A DNA stretch of 27,868 bases from JBHEMK01 sp046262635. GTDB taxonomy: Bacteria > Actinomycetota > Thermoleophilia > Gaiellales > Gaiellaceae. The stretch covers positions 1 to 27,868 of the forward strand of contig JBHEMK010000077.1 in assembly GCA_046262635.1 (NCBI GenBank), given 5' to 3'. The notes under the pieces are model-generated. The model was not told the DNA's origin. It saw only the letters and a list, made by a program, of their open reading frames with translations, and ran no database searches. The translations under genes were made by a program, and so were the position numbers. Positions 1-7,223 of this stretch are shown piece after piece. The stretch's first letter is position 1. Every line of letters starts with the position of its first letter.

Positions 1-1235
1 CGCCAGCCCTCCGGCCGGTAGCGGAAGCACACGACGTTCGTCGGCGCGGGCGCCGTCAGCTCCAGGCGCGGCGAGCGCTCGACGAGCATGGCCAGCTCCT
101 GTGCCGCCTCGCAGCACCCGCTCACGAGCTCGACCATCCCCTCGCGACCGAGTTGCTTCAGCGCGGCCCAGATGCAGGCGCCGCGCCACGACCGGCTCGC
201 CTCGATGCCGAGCTCGTGCAGGTTCTGCCCGGCGCCGGCCGTGAGATAGGCCGCGCTGCCCGCGAACGTCTCGCGATGGAGGGCCGCATCCTTCAGCAGC
301 GCGAAGCCGACGCCGTTGGGGACGTTCAGCCACTTGTGGCCGTCGACCGCCAGCGAGTCGGCGCGCTCCATGCCCGCGACGAGCGGCTCGCCCTGCTTCC
401 AGAGGCCGAAGAAGGCGCCGAACGCGCCGTCGACGTGCAGCCAGAGGCCGTGCTCGGCGCAGACGTCGGCGATCGCGTCGAGCGGGTCGCAGGCACCCGT
501 GTTCACTGAACCGGCCTGCGCGATCGCGATCGCGGGCTCGACGCCGTTCGCCTTGTCCCGCTCGATCGCCTCGACGAGCCGCTCGACCCGTAGTGCGTAG
601 CGCCCGTCGATCGGGATCCGCCGGACGCAGCCGGAGCCGAGACCGAGTGTCCGCAGCGCCTTGTGGTCGGACAGGTGCAGCTCCTCCGAGCCGTAGACCG
701 CGAGCTCGGGCAGCGCACGCACGCCCTGCTCCATCACGTCCACGCCGTGCTTGCGACCGAACCAGTGCCGGGCGACGCCGAGCGCGACGGTGTTCGCCAT
801 CGTCGCGCCCGAGCCGAAGTAGCCGGACTCGGCCGGATACGCGAGCAGGTCGGCGAGCCAGCGGATCGTCACCTGCTCGAGCTCGACCGCAGCAGGGCCG
901 AGGGGCCACATGCCGACGTTCTGGTCGACCGCGGCCGTCCAGGCCTCGACGATCGTCGCGGCGGGCAGGGACGCGCCGGTGACGTAGCCGAAGTAGCGGC
1001 CTCCGGTTCCGCCGGCCAGGCCGCCGGCCGAGCGTTCCTCGAGCTCGCCGAGGATCGACTCGAGCGGCATGCCTCGCCGGGGCAACGGCTCGGCGAAGCG
1101 CGCGGCGAGGTCGGCGCGGTCGATCGACACGCCCGCCTGCGCCGGCGGCTCGAGCGCGGCGCGGAAGCGCGAGGCGAAGTCGCGGACGGCCGCGTCGAGG
1201 TCGGTTTCGACTCTCAGGCGGTTTCCCCCATCCAC
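1..1235 (-). CDS. PLP-dependent group II decarboxylase (aromatic-L-amino-acid/glutamate decarboxylase type), 3' truncated by window edge
   Basis: Open frame on the minus strand from a GTG at 1235 to the left edge, about 411 residues, so only the last few tens of residues of a roughly 450-480-residue family should be missing. The PLP lysine lies in VDGHKWLN (Lys near residue 301), and HVDGAFG (near 267-273) carries the aspartate that pairs with the PLP ring nitrogen. GSGATMANTVAL (near 141-152) fits the phosphate-binding segment. The family removes the alpha-carboxyl group of amino acids, usually aromatic ones, to give amines; the substrate here cannot be read from sequence. It is the last visible gene of the minus operon and its start overlaps the end of the cupin gene by about 22 nt. 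The GTG start is chosen because no ATG precedes the conserved region and the overlap is typical of this operon. Family call is firm, substrate is not. Confidence 0.85.
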   Translation of the reverse strand, partial: MDGGNRLRVETDLDAAVRDFASRFRAALEPPAQAGVSIDRADLAARFAEPLPRRGMPLESILGELEERSAGGLAGGTGGRYFGYVTGASLPAATIVEAWTAAVDQNVGMWPLGPAAVELEQVTIRWLADLLAYPAESGYFGSGATMANTVALGVARHWFGRKHGVDVMEQGVRALPELAVYGSEELHLSDHKALRTLGLGSGCVRRIPIDGRYALRVERLVEAIERDKANGVEPAIAIAQAGSVNTGACDPLDAIADVCAEHGLWLHVDGAFGAFFGLWKQGEPLVAGMERADSLAVDGHKWLNVPNGVGFALLKDAALHRETFAGSAAYLTAGAGQNLHELGIEASRSWRGACIWAALKQLGREGMVELVSGCCEAAQELAMLVERSPRLELTAPAPTNVVCFRYRPEGW

Positions 1236-1570
1236 TCGACGAGGTGGAGATAGTCCTCGCGCGCCGGCGCGAACACGTCGATGTTTTCGACCGTCTCGTC
1301 GCCGACGGGCTCGATGTAGTGCGCGACGCCGGCGGGGATCAACATGATCGAGCCCGGGCCGACCTCGTTCGGCTCGTCGCCGATGTGGTAGATCGCGCGG
1401 CCCTTCGTGATCATCGCGATCTGGTCGAAGGTGTGGCTGTGCGGGCGCACGTCCATCCCGGGCTCGCAGAGGTTCTGAACGAGGATCACCTCGTCGGTTC
1501 CGAAGCCGCGTCGTCGCACGCCCGGCCGCACCGGCTCGTCGGGAAGCTCGTTCCAGGTGTAGGCGGGCAT
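1214..1570 (-). CDS. Small single-domain cupin protein
   Basis: A 118-residue protein with one cupin barrel. Motif 1 is seen as RPHSHTFDQIAMITKG (metal-ligand histidines in HSH and a downstream acidic/Gln position) and motif 2 as PGSIMLIPAGVAHYIEPVG, with the last ligand histidine in GVAHY. It has no signal peptide or membrane segment and should be cytosolic. Small cupins like this act as metal-dependent isomerases, dioxygenases or ligand-binding proteins, and in catabolic operons often handle an unstable pathway intermediate; which of these applies cannot be told. The ATG start shares one base with the stop of the IclR gene (TGATG), indicating translational coupling. Its 3' end overlaps the decarboxylase start. 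Confidence 0.8.
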   Translation of the reverse strand: MPAYTWNELPDEPVRPGVRRRGFGTDEVILVQNLCEPGMDVRPHSHTFDQIAMITKGRAIYHIGDEPNEVGPGSIMLIPAGVAHYIEPVGDETVENIDVFAPAREDYLHLVEWMGETA

Positions 1571-2304
1571 CAGGCGCTGTTCCTTTCGTTCGAGAGGGTT
1601 CCGAGCTCGGCGGAGAGCGACTCAGCCGCTGCGCGCAGGCGCGCCGCGGGGGCGGAGCGCGCGTCGTCGGGCAGGGAGGCGATCGTGCCGACGAGGGCCA
1701 TCGCGGCAGTGACCTCGCCGCCCTGGAAGATCGGCGTCGCGATCGCCCGGATGCCCTCGACGACCTGGGAGTTGACCGCCACGCGCGTCTCGAGGATCCG
1801 CGATCGCTCGCGCGCGGACAGCTCGCGCGAGTCGGGGCCGAAGGCGAGGAAGACCTTGCCCTGCGCGGAGTCGGCGCGCGGTAGCCGGGCACCCGTTCGC
1901 ACGACGATGCGGACGATCCGGTCGGTGTTGTCGTCCACGCGCACGACGACGGGCTGCTCGCCGTCCCAGATCGAGAGCACGACCGTCTCGTTCAGCTCCG
2001 CCACGAGACGCTCCATCGTCGGCCCGGCGATACGGACGATGCGCAGGCCGGCGAGCGCGGTCGCTGCGAGCTCGACGATGCGTGGCCCGAGCGAATAGAC
2101 GGCAGCGCCCGGTTCGAAGCGAAGCAGGCCGACGCGCCGCAGCGCGAGGGTGTAGCGGTGCGTCGTCGCCTTGCTCGTGCCGAGCCGCTGGGTCAGCTGC
2201 GAGAGCGAGAGCTCCGGCTCCTCCGGGGAGAAGAACCCCAGCAGGCGCACGGCGCGCTCGACCGACTGGTTGACCGGCGCCTCGGCGTTCAGCGCCTGGC
2301 TCAC
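1570..2304 (-). CDS. IclR-family transcriptional regulator
   Basis: A 244-residue protein of normal IclR length. Residues about 13-70 form the winged helix-turn-helix (SVERAVRLLGFF, then LSLSQLTQRLGTSKATTHRY as recognition helix, then YSLGPRIVEL). Residues about 80-240 form the GAF-like effector domain (PTMERLVAELNETVVLSIWD, ADSAQGKVFLAF, SQVVEGIRAIATPIF). IclR proteins bind small organic acids or aromatic compounds and repress or activate catabolic operons. The GTG start overlaps the aminotransferase stop (GTGA). Because it sits inside the minus operon and faces a divergent aromatic operon, it is the natural candidate to bind the inverted repeat at 6512-6532, although no residue shows this directly. 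Confidence 0.92.
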   Translation of the reverse strand: MSQALNAEAPVNQSVERAVRLLGFFSPEEPELSLSQLTQRLGTSKATTHRYTLALRRVGLLRFEPGAAVYSLGPRIVELAATALAGLRIVRIAGPTMERLVAELNETVVLSIWDGEQPVVVRVDDNTDRIVRIVVRTGARLPRADSAQGKVFLAFGPDSRELSARERSRILETRVAVNSQVVEGIRAIATPIFQGGEVTAAMALVGTIASLPDDARSAPAARLRAAAESLSAELGTLSNERNSA

Positions 2305-3557
2305 AGCGCCCGCAGCTCCTCAAGCACGACCGCGACGACCCGGTCGGCCTGCTCGTCGGTGATCACGAGCGGCGGCGACATGACGATCTTCTGGCCGGAG
2401 GCACGGACGATCACGCCCTTGCGCCGCGCTCGGGCCGCGACCGGTGCGGCGTCGCGGTCACCCGCCAGCTCGACCCCGAGCATCGCGCCGACGCCGCGAA
2501 CCTCGGCGACCGCGTCGAGCTCGTGCGCCGGTCGCAGGCCCGCCAACATCCGCTGTCCGATCGCGAGCGCGCGCTCGAGCAGGCCCTCGCGCTCAATGAT
2601 CGCCAGGTTTGCGAGCGCGACGGCCGCACCGGTCGGGTGGCCGTTGTAGGTGAAGCCGTGGCGGAACTGCGTTCCCTCCAGCAGCGCGACGACGCGGTCG
2701 TGGATCAGCACGGCGCCCATCGGGACATAGCCGCTCGTCAGCGCCTTCGCGGTCACGATCACGTCCGGGTCGAGTCGGTACCGCTCGGCGGCGAACCAGT
2801 GGCCGGTGCGCCCGTACGCCGTGACGATCTCGTCGAGCACGAGCAGGATCCCGTGCTCGCGCAGCACCTCCTGCACGCGCGGCCAGTAGCCCTCCGGCGG
2901 CGGGATCATCCCGCCGACCCCCATCACCGGCTCGCCAATCATCGCGGCGATCGTCTCGGCGCCGAGCTCGGCGATCGTGCGCTCGAGCTCCGCGACGAGC
3001 TCGTCGGTCGACGAGTGCGTCGTCGGCGTCGAGAGGTGCAGGAAGCCTGGGGCGAGCGGCGCGAAGCCCTGCTGCAGCGGCGGGATGCCGGTTGCGGCCA
3101 GCGACGCCGAGCCGACGCCGTGATAGGCCGACTTGCGCGAGAGGATGGTGCTTCGTCCGACCGCGCCCTGCGCATGCCAGGCGAGGCGCACGAGCTTGAT
3201 CGCCGTCTCGACCCCCTCCGAGCCGCCGTTGGTGAAGAAGACGTGGTCGAGGCCGGGCGGCGCCAGCTCGGCGAGCTTCACAGCGAGGCGGATCGACGGC
3301 TCGTTGGAGAAGTCCCAGAAGGACGCGTAGAACTCCAGCGTGCGCATCTGCTCCGCCGCGGCGTCGGCCAGCTCCGCGCGCCCGTGGCCGACGGCGCACT
3401 GCCACAGGCCGCAGGTGCCGTCGACGTACTCGTTGCCGTCGGCATCCCAGAGCAGGGCGCCTTCGCCGCGCGCCCAGACGATCGGCTGCTCGGGCCGGCC
3501 GACGACCGCATGGGGATGGATGACGTGCGCGCGGTCGAGGTCGCCGAGACTCGTCAT
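2301..3557 (-). CDS. Class III PLP-dependent aminotransferase (omega-amino acid/amine:pyruvate type)
   Basis: A 418-residue protein with the class III fold. FFTNGGSEGVETAIKL (about 107-122) binds the PLP phosphate, LVLDEIVTAYGRTG (about 239-252) carries the PLP-ring aspartate (Asp242), and VTAKALTSGY (about 268-277) holds the Schiff-base lysine (Lys271). GFTYNGHPTGAAVAL matches the second phosphate-contact region. The family moves an amino group from a terminal amine or omega-amino acid to pyruvate or 2-oxoglutarate, leaving an aldehyde. This fits the neighbouring aldehyde dehydrogenase, whose stop overlaps this ATG (ATGA). An in-frame extension upstream of 3557 exists but is Arg-rich and overlaps the previous gene, so the ATG at 3557 is preferred. 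The true amino donor is unknown. Confidence 0.92.
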   Translation of the reverse strand: MTSLGDLDRAHVIHPHAVVGRPEQPIVWARGEGALLWDADGNEYVDGTCGLWQCAVGHGRAELADAAAEQMRTLEFYASFWDFSNEPSIRLAVKLAELAPPGLDHVFFTNGGSEGVETAIKLVRLAWHAQGAVGRSTILSRKSAYHGVGSASLAATGIPPLQQGFAPLAPGFLHLSTPTTHSSTDELVAELERTIAELGAETIAAMIGEPVMGVGGMIPPPEGYWPRVQEVLREHGILLVLDEIVTAYGRTGHWFAAERYRLDPDVIVTAKALTSGYVPMGAVLIHDRVVALLEGTQFRHGFTYNGHPTGAAVALANLAIIEREGLLERALAIGQRMLAGLRPAHELDAVAEVRGVGAMLGVELAGDRDAAPVAARARRKGVIVRASGQKIVMSPPLVITDEQADRVVAVVLEELRAL

Positions 3558-4999
3558 ACCGCGGTCCTCACCGTCTTGAGCATCGTGTACTCTCCGATCG
3601 TCTGCGGGCCTTGCTCGTAGCCGTACCCCGAGAGGCCGCGGCCGCCGTAGGCCGCGTACGGATCGAGGCCGCCGTACATGTTCACCCACACCGTCCCGGC
3701 CTTCAGCGCGCGTGCGATGCGGTGCGCGCGCGCACCGTCGCGCGTCCAGACCGCGGCGGCGAGCCCGAAGCGCGTGTCGTTCGCGACACGCACGGCCTCC
3801 TCGGCGTCGGCGACTCGGATCACCGCGACGGCCGGACCGAAGATCTCCTCGCGGTTAATCCGCATCGCGTTGGTGGTCTCGACGAAGATCGACGGCTGGA
3901 CGAAGTAGCCGTCCGGTGCCGACTCGACACGGGCCGCACCGCCGCCCACGAGTGCGCGGCCGCCCTCGGCGACGGCGGACTCGTAGAGCTCGAGCACGCG
4001 GTCGCGTTGTCGCGCCGAGACCAGTGGCCCCATCTGCGCCGCCGGGTCATCGGGCGGCCCCAGCCGGATCGCCTCGACCTGCTCGGCGAGGCGCTCGACG
4101 AGACGGTCGGCGACGCGCTCGTGCGCGACGAGCCGCCCGCCCGCGGTACAGACCTGGCCGCCGTTGCGGAAGGTCGCACGCAGCGCGCCCTCGAGCGCGA
4201 GGTCGAGGTCGGCGTCGTCGAGCACGATGTTCGCCGACTTGCCGCCGAGCTCGAGCGTCAGCCGCTTCAGGTTTCCCGCCGCTGCCTGCTGGATGCGCCG
4301 CCCGACCTCGGTCGATCCGGTGAACGAGACCTTGTCGACATCCTCGTGCGCGGCCAGCGCGGCCCCTGCTTCCGCCTCGCCGGTGACGACGTTCCAGGCA
4401 CCGGCGCGGAGGCCGGACTCGAGTGCGAGCTCCGCAAGCCGCAGGGCGGACAGCGGCGCCTCCTCGGCGGGCTTGTGCACGACGGCGTTGCCACAGGCCA
4501 GCGCGGGCGCGAGCTTCCACGACGCGATCAGCAGCGGGAAGTTCCACGGCGTGATCGCGCCGACGACACCGACCGGCTCGCGCAGGGTGTACGAGAAGAC
4601 GCCGGCGTCGGCCGGATTCGTCGTGCCGGTCAGCTTCGTCGGCCAGCCGGCGTGGTAGATCCAGGTGCGGACGGCGAGCGCGACGTCCCGCCGCGCCTCC
4701 GCGAGCGGCTTGCCGACGTCGCGCGACTCGAGCGCGGCGAGCTCGTCGCCGTTGCGCTCGACGAGCTCCGCGAGGCGGTGCAGAAGCCGCCCGCGCTCGA
4801 GCGGGTCGACGTCGGCCCACGCGGGTTGCGCCGCCCGGGCCGCGGCCACGGCCCGATCGACGTCGGCCGCGTCGCCGAGCGCGACCGTCACCAGCGGCCG
4901 GCCCGTTGCGGGGTCCAGGTCGTCGAAGGTCGCACCGGAGACGGCGGGCACCCGGTCGCCGTCGATCAGGTGCCCGCGCGTGTCCGATGCCGAGCTCAT
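3554..4999 (-). CDS. NAD(P)+-dependent aldehyde dehydrogenase
   Basis: A 481-residue ALDH-superfamily enzyme of standard length. ITPWNFPLLIASWKLAPALA (about 149-168) includes the active-site asparagine (Asn153), SFTGSTEVG (about 225-233) is the cofactor-binding turn, LELGGKSANIV (about 249-259) carries the general-base glutamate (Glu250), and GGQVCTAGGRL (about 280-290) holds the catalytic cysteine (Cys284). EEIFGPAVAVIRV is also conserved. It oxidises an aldehyde to the acid, and from context the aldehyde comes from the adjacent aminotransferase. The ATG at 4999 overlaps the transporter stop (ATGA). An upstream in-frame extension reaching 5131 is rejected as it lies inside the transporter gene. 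Closest use in known pathways is amine or semialdehyde catabolism. Confidence 0.93.
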   Translation of the reverse strand: MSSASDTRGHLIDGDRVPAVSGATFDDLDPATGRPLVTVALGDAADVDRAVAAARAAQPAWADVDPLERGRLLHRLAELVERNGDELAALESRDVGKPLAEARRDVALAVRTWIYHAGWPTKLTGTTNPADAGVFSYTLREPVGVVGAITPWNFPLLIASWKLAPALACGNAVVHKPAEEAPLSALRLAELALESGLRAGAWNVVTGEAEAGAALAAHEDVDKVSFTGSTEVGRRIQQAAAGNLKRLTLELGGKSANIVLDDADLDLALEGALRATFRNGGQVCTAGGRLVAHERVADRLVERLAEQVEAIRLGPPDDPAAQMGPLVSARQRDRVLELYESAVAEGGRALVGGGAARVESAPDGYFVQPSIFVETTNAMRINREEIFGPAVAVIRVADAEEAVRVANDTRFGLAAAVWTRDGARAHRIARALKAGTVWVNMYGGLDPYAAYGGRGLSGYGYEQGPQTIGEYTMLKTVRTAV

Positions 5000-6456
5000 A
5001 CCGCTGGCGTCGGCGTCAGCTCTCCCTGCGCCGCCTCGGCGCGCCGCTCCGTGTCCGCGACGCGTTGCCGCGTCGCAGCGCGGGCGACGACTCCGAGCGC
5101 GATCCAGGCGAGCATCACGTACGGCGCCCACTTGTAGATCCCTGTCTGGCCGTAGAACTCCGTCACCTCCGCGACCACGGTCACGACCACGGCGAGCAGC
5201 GGCGCGACGTACCGGTCGACCGCCGTCCCGCCGATGCGTGACGCGAAGACCGCGCCGGCGATCCCCACCGCGGCGTAGACCGGCAGGATCCCCGTCGCCC
5301 CGACCTGCAGCAGCCAGCTGAAGTACGTGACCGCGTCGTTCAACGACGAGCCCTGCCAGGCGAGGCCGGCGACGAATACGCCGGCGGTGATGACGGCGAG
5401 CGCGCCGATCGCGACGTCCGGGCTCTTGAAGCGCTCATGCGTGCGGCCGAACGCCCGCGGCAGGTAGCCGTCGTGGCCCCAGCTGAACGCAATGCGCGTG
5501 GTGAAGTTCGCCGTGCCGAGCGCCGACGCGAACGCCGAGATCGCGAGCAGCAGCAGCAGCAGCTTGCCGAACCATAGCGCCATGTACTGCGCCGAGAGAC
5601 CGACGACCGCGCCGCCCGAGTCGCTCGGCCACGCCTTCGGCGCCTTGTCCATCCCGTAGCCGGTGACGATCGCGAACGTCGTGATGATGAAGAAGACGAT
5701 CGCGAGGATCACCGCGGCGAGCACCGCCTTCGGCACCTCCCGCTTCGGCGTATGTGCCTCCTCGGCGAGGAAGACGGCGGTCTCGAAGCCCGAGAAGCCG
5801 GTCATCGCGATCCCGACGCCGAGCGCGAAGTAGCCGAACCCGAAGCCGTGCGTCGACCACGGCGAGATCGAGGCCCAGGCCCAGCCGTGCGCACCGCCCT
5901 TCGCGAGGATCACGATGTCGAGGATCAACAGCATCGTCACGCCGATCGCCGTCAGCGTGAGCAGAACGCGCGCCGAGATCTGAATCCCGACGTACGAGAT
6001 GACGACCAGCAGCGCGCCGAGCACGAGCGCCCAGCCCCACCAGCTCGTGTAGAGGAACGGGTGCGACGCGGCGACGAGCGAGAAGAAGTTCTGCAGCAGG
6101 AAGGCTCCGGCGATCAGCAGGCCCGGGACGAAGATGACGCCGACCGCGAGCACGGTCCACCCGGCGAGGAAGCCGACGTCGCGGCCGAGCCCGGCGCGCA
6201 CGATCGCGTACGTGCCACCGGCGCTCGGGACGTAGCGTGCGAAACGGCCGTAGACGAGCGCGAGGCCGATCGCGCCGACGCCTGCCACGAGGAACGCGAG
6301 CGGGGTGAAGCCGCCGACCTTCGTGGCGACGACGGCCGCGATCACCACGGCCGAGATCTCCGGGGCCGTGACGCCGAGCGATTGGGCGACAAGCCCTGGG
6401 AGCCCGACCGCGTTGCGCCTGAGCCCGCGGCCTCCCTCGGGTCCGGAAGCTGCCAT
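4996..6456 (-). CDS. APC-superfamily amino acid/amine permease
   Basis: A 486-residue integral membrane protein with about twelve hydrophobic segments. The first helices show the APC signature region (VGLPGLVAQSLGVTAPEIS, then YGRFARYVPSAGGTYAIVRA), followed by GFSGFETAVFLAEEAHTPKRE, the conserved loop after helix 6. It should import an amino acid or amine by proton or ion coupling and is the first gene of the minus operon, consistent with supplying the substrate of the aminotransferase and dehydrogenase. The ATG at 6456 is chosen because a strong Shine-Dalgarno sequence (AGGAGGAG) lies just upstream; an in-frame extension to 6549 would run through the divergent promoter region. Family firm, substrate unknown. 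Confidence 0.9.
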   Translation of the reverse strand: MAASGPEGGRGLRRNAVGLPGLVAQSLGVTAPEISAVVIAAVVATKVGGFTPLAFLVAGVGAIGLALVYGRFARYVPSAGGTYAIVRAGLGRDVGFLAGWTVLAVGVIFVPGLLIAGAFLLQNFFSLVAASHPFLYTSWWGWALVLGALLVVISYVGIQISARVLLTLTAIGVTMLLILDIVILAKGGAHGWAWASISPWSTHGFGFGYFALGVGIAMTGFSGFETAVFLAEEAHTPKREVPKAVLAAVILAIVFFIITTFAIVTGYGMDKAPKAWPSDSGGAVVGLSAQYMALWFGKLLLLLLAISAFASALGTANFTTRIAFSWGHDGYLPRAFGRTHERFKSPDVAIGALAVITAGVFVAGLAWQGSSLNDAVTYFSWLLQVGATGILPVYAAVGIAGAVFASRIGGTAVDRYVAPLLAVVVTVVAEVTEFYGQTGIYKWAPYVMLAWIALGVVARAATRQRVADTERRAEAAQGELTPTPAV

Positions 6457-6494
6457 TTCTCCTCCTGGGACGCTGGACGGCGTGGCCTGCCAAC

Positions 6495-6523
6495 TTGCGA
6501 CCCGCCTCACGATGTGAAATAAC
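6495..6523 (+). promoter_or_regulatory. Predicted promoter of the plus-strand aromatic operon, with near-leaderless start
   Basis: TTGCGA (6495-6500), a 17-bp spacer and AATAAC (6518-6523) form a sigma70-like promoter. Transcription would begin about 6530-6531, at the ATG of the aldolase gene, which has no Shine-Dalgarno sequence upstream. A leaderless mRNA is therefore likely, as is common in Actinobacteria. Prediction only. Confidence 0.4.
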
Positions 6524-6532
6524 GTCCCACAT
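6512..6532. promoter_or_regulatory. Inverted repeat ATGTG-N11-CACAT, candidate operator between the divergent operons
   Basis: The arms ATGTG (6512-6516) and CACAT (6528-6532) are perfect inverted copies separated by 11 bp. The centre, 6522, falls on the overlapping -10 boxes of the two predicted divergent promoters. A protein bound here could shut off both operons together. The IclR protein of the minus operon is the obvious candidate, by inference; a five-base arm is short and could occur by chance. Confidence 0.35.
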
Positions 6533-6549
6533 GAGCGAACGGCTGTCAA
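6521..6549 (-). promoter_or_regulatory. Predicted sigma70-type promoter of the minus-strand amine operon
   Basis: On the minus strand a consensus -35 box TTGACA (6549-6544) is followed by a 17-bp spacer and a weak -10 GACGTT (6526-6521). The predicted transcript start near 6514 would give a leader of about 58 nt before the ATG at 6456. The -35 lies inside the first codons of the divergent aldolase gene. Spacing and -35 are good; the -10 is poor. Confidence 0.45.
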
Positions 6550-7223
6550 GCCTGCTGTCGGAGCGGAGGGCGCAGGGCACGTTCGTCAAGCTGGCGGCCC
6601 TCGAGGTGATCGAGATCGTCGCCGCGGAGCTCGACTTCGCCGTCGTCGACCTCGAGCACTCCCAGCTCTCCGAAGCGGAGGCCCTGCGCCTCGTCCGCCA
6701 CGGCTGGGCCCTCGGCCTGCCGGTCGTCGTGCGGCTGCCCGTGCTCGACCGCGGGCTCGTCAACCGCTTGCTCGAGGCGGGGGCGGCCGGACTGCAGCTC
6801 TCGTCCGTGCGCAGCGCGGCCGAGATTCGGGCGCTGCGCGACGCCTGCCTCTACGCGCCCGGCGGCACCCGCTCGATCAGCCTCGCCCACCCGCTCGCGC
6901 GCTACGGCGCGACGCCGCTCGCCGAGTATCTGGCCGCCCACGAGGCGCCGCTCGTCGTCGCGCAGATCGAGACCGCGGCGACCGACGACCCGCTGGACGA
7001 GATCCTCGCTGCCGGCGTCGACGTGGCCTTCGTCGGCCTCACCGACCTGTCGGTCGACCTCGGTCTCGACGCCCGCCGCGTCGCCGCGCGGGTGGAGGAG
7101 ATCGCCGCCGCGGCCGAGCGGGCGGGCGTCGTGCTCGGCGGCTTCGCCGACGACGAGCGCTGGCGCTACGCGATCGCGTCCTCCGACGTCGCGCTGCTCC
7201 GATGGGCGTACGCGCATGGCTGA
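6531..7223 (+). CDS. HpcH/HpaI-type aldolase (class II 2-oxo acid aldolase)
   Basis: A 230-residue TIM-barrel protein of the HpcH/HpaI family, slightly shorter than the usual 250 or more. DFAVVDLEHSQ (about 35-45) contains the catalytic histidine region, VVVRLPVLDRGLVN the substrate arginine, and the metal-binding acidic residues are seen in QIETAAT and GLTDLSVDLG. These enzymes split 4-hydroxy-2-oxo acids into pyruvate (or oxaloacetate) and an aldehyde or second acid, the last step of extradiol meta-cleavage pathways such as homoprotocatechuate or protocatechuate 4,5-cleavage. This fits the LigAB-like ring dioxygenase downstream. First gene of the plus operon; the ATG at 6531 lacks a ribosome-binding site and is probably leaderless. 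It overlaps the next gene by 8 nt. Confidence 0.85.
   Translation: MSERLSSLLSERRAQGTFVKLAALEVIEIVAAELDFAVVDLEHSQLSEAEALRLVRHGWALGLPVVVRLPVLDRGLVNRLLEAGAAGLQLSSVRSAAEIRALRDACLYAPGGTRSISLAHPLARYGATPLAEYLAAHEAPLVVAQIETAATDDPLDEILAAGVDVAFVGLTDLSVDLGLDARRVAARVEEIAAAAERAGVVLGGFADDERWRYAIASSDVALLRWAYAHG

Noticed and set aside
3611..5137. Long plus-strand open frame of about 500 codons opposite the aldehyde dehydrogenase gene
   Set aside because: It is Arg/Val/Asp-rich with no family motif and mirrors a clear ALDH gene on the other strand; such shadows are common at this GC content.
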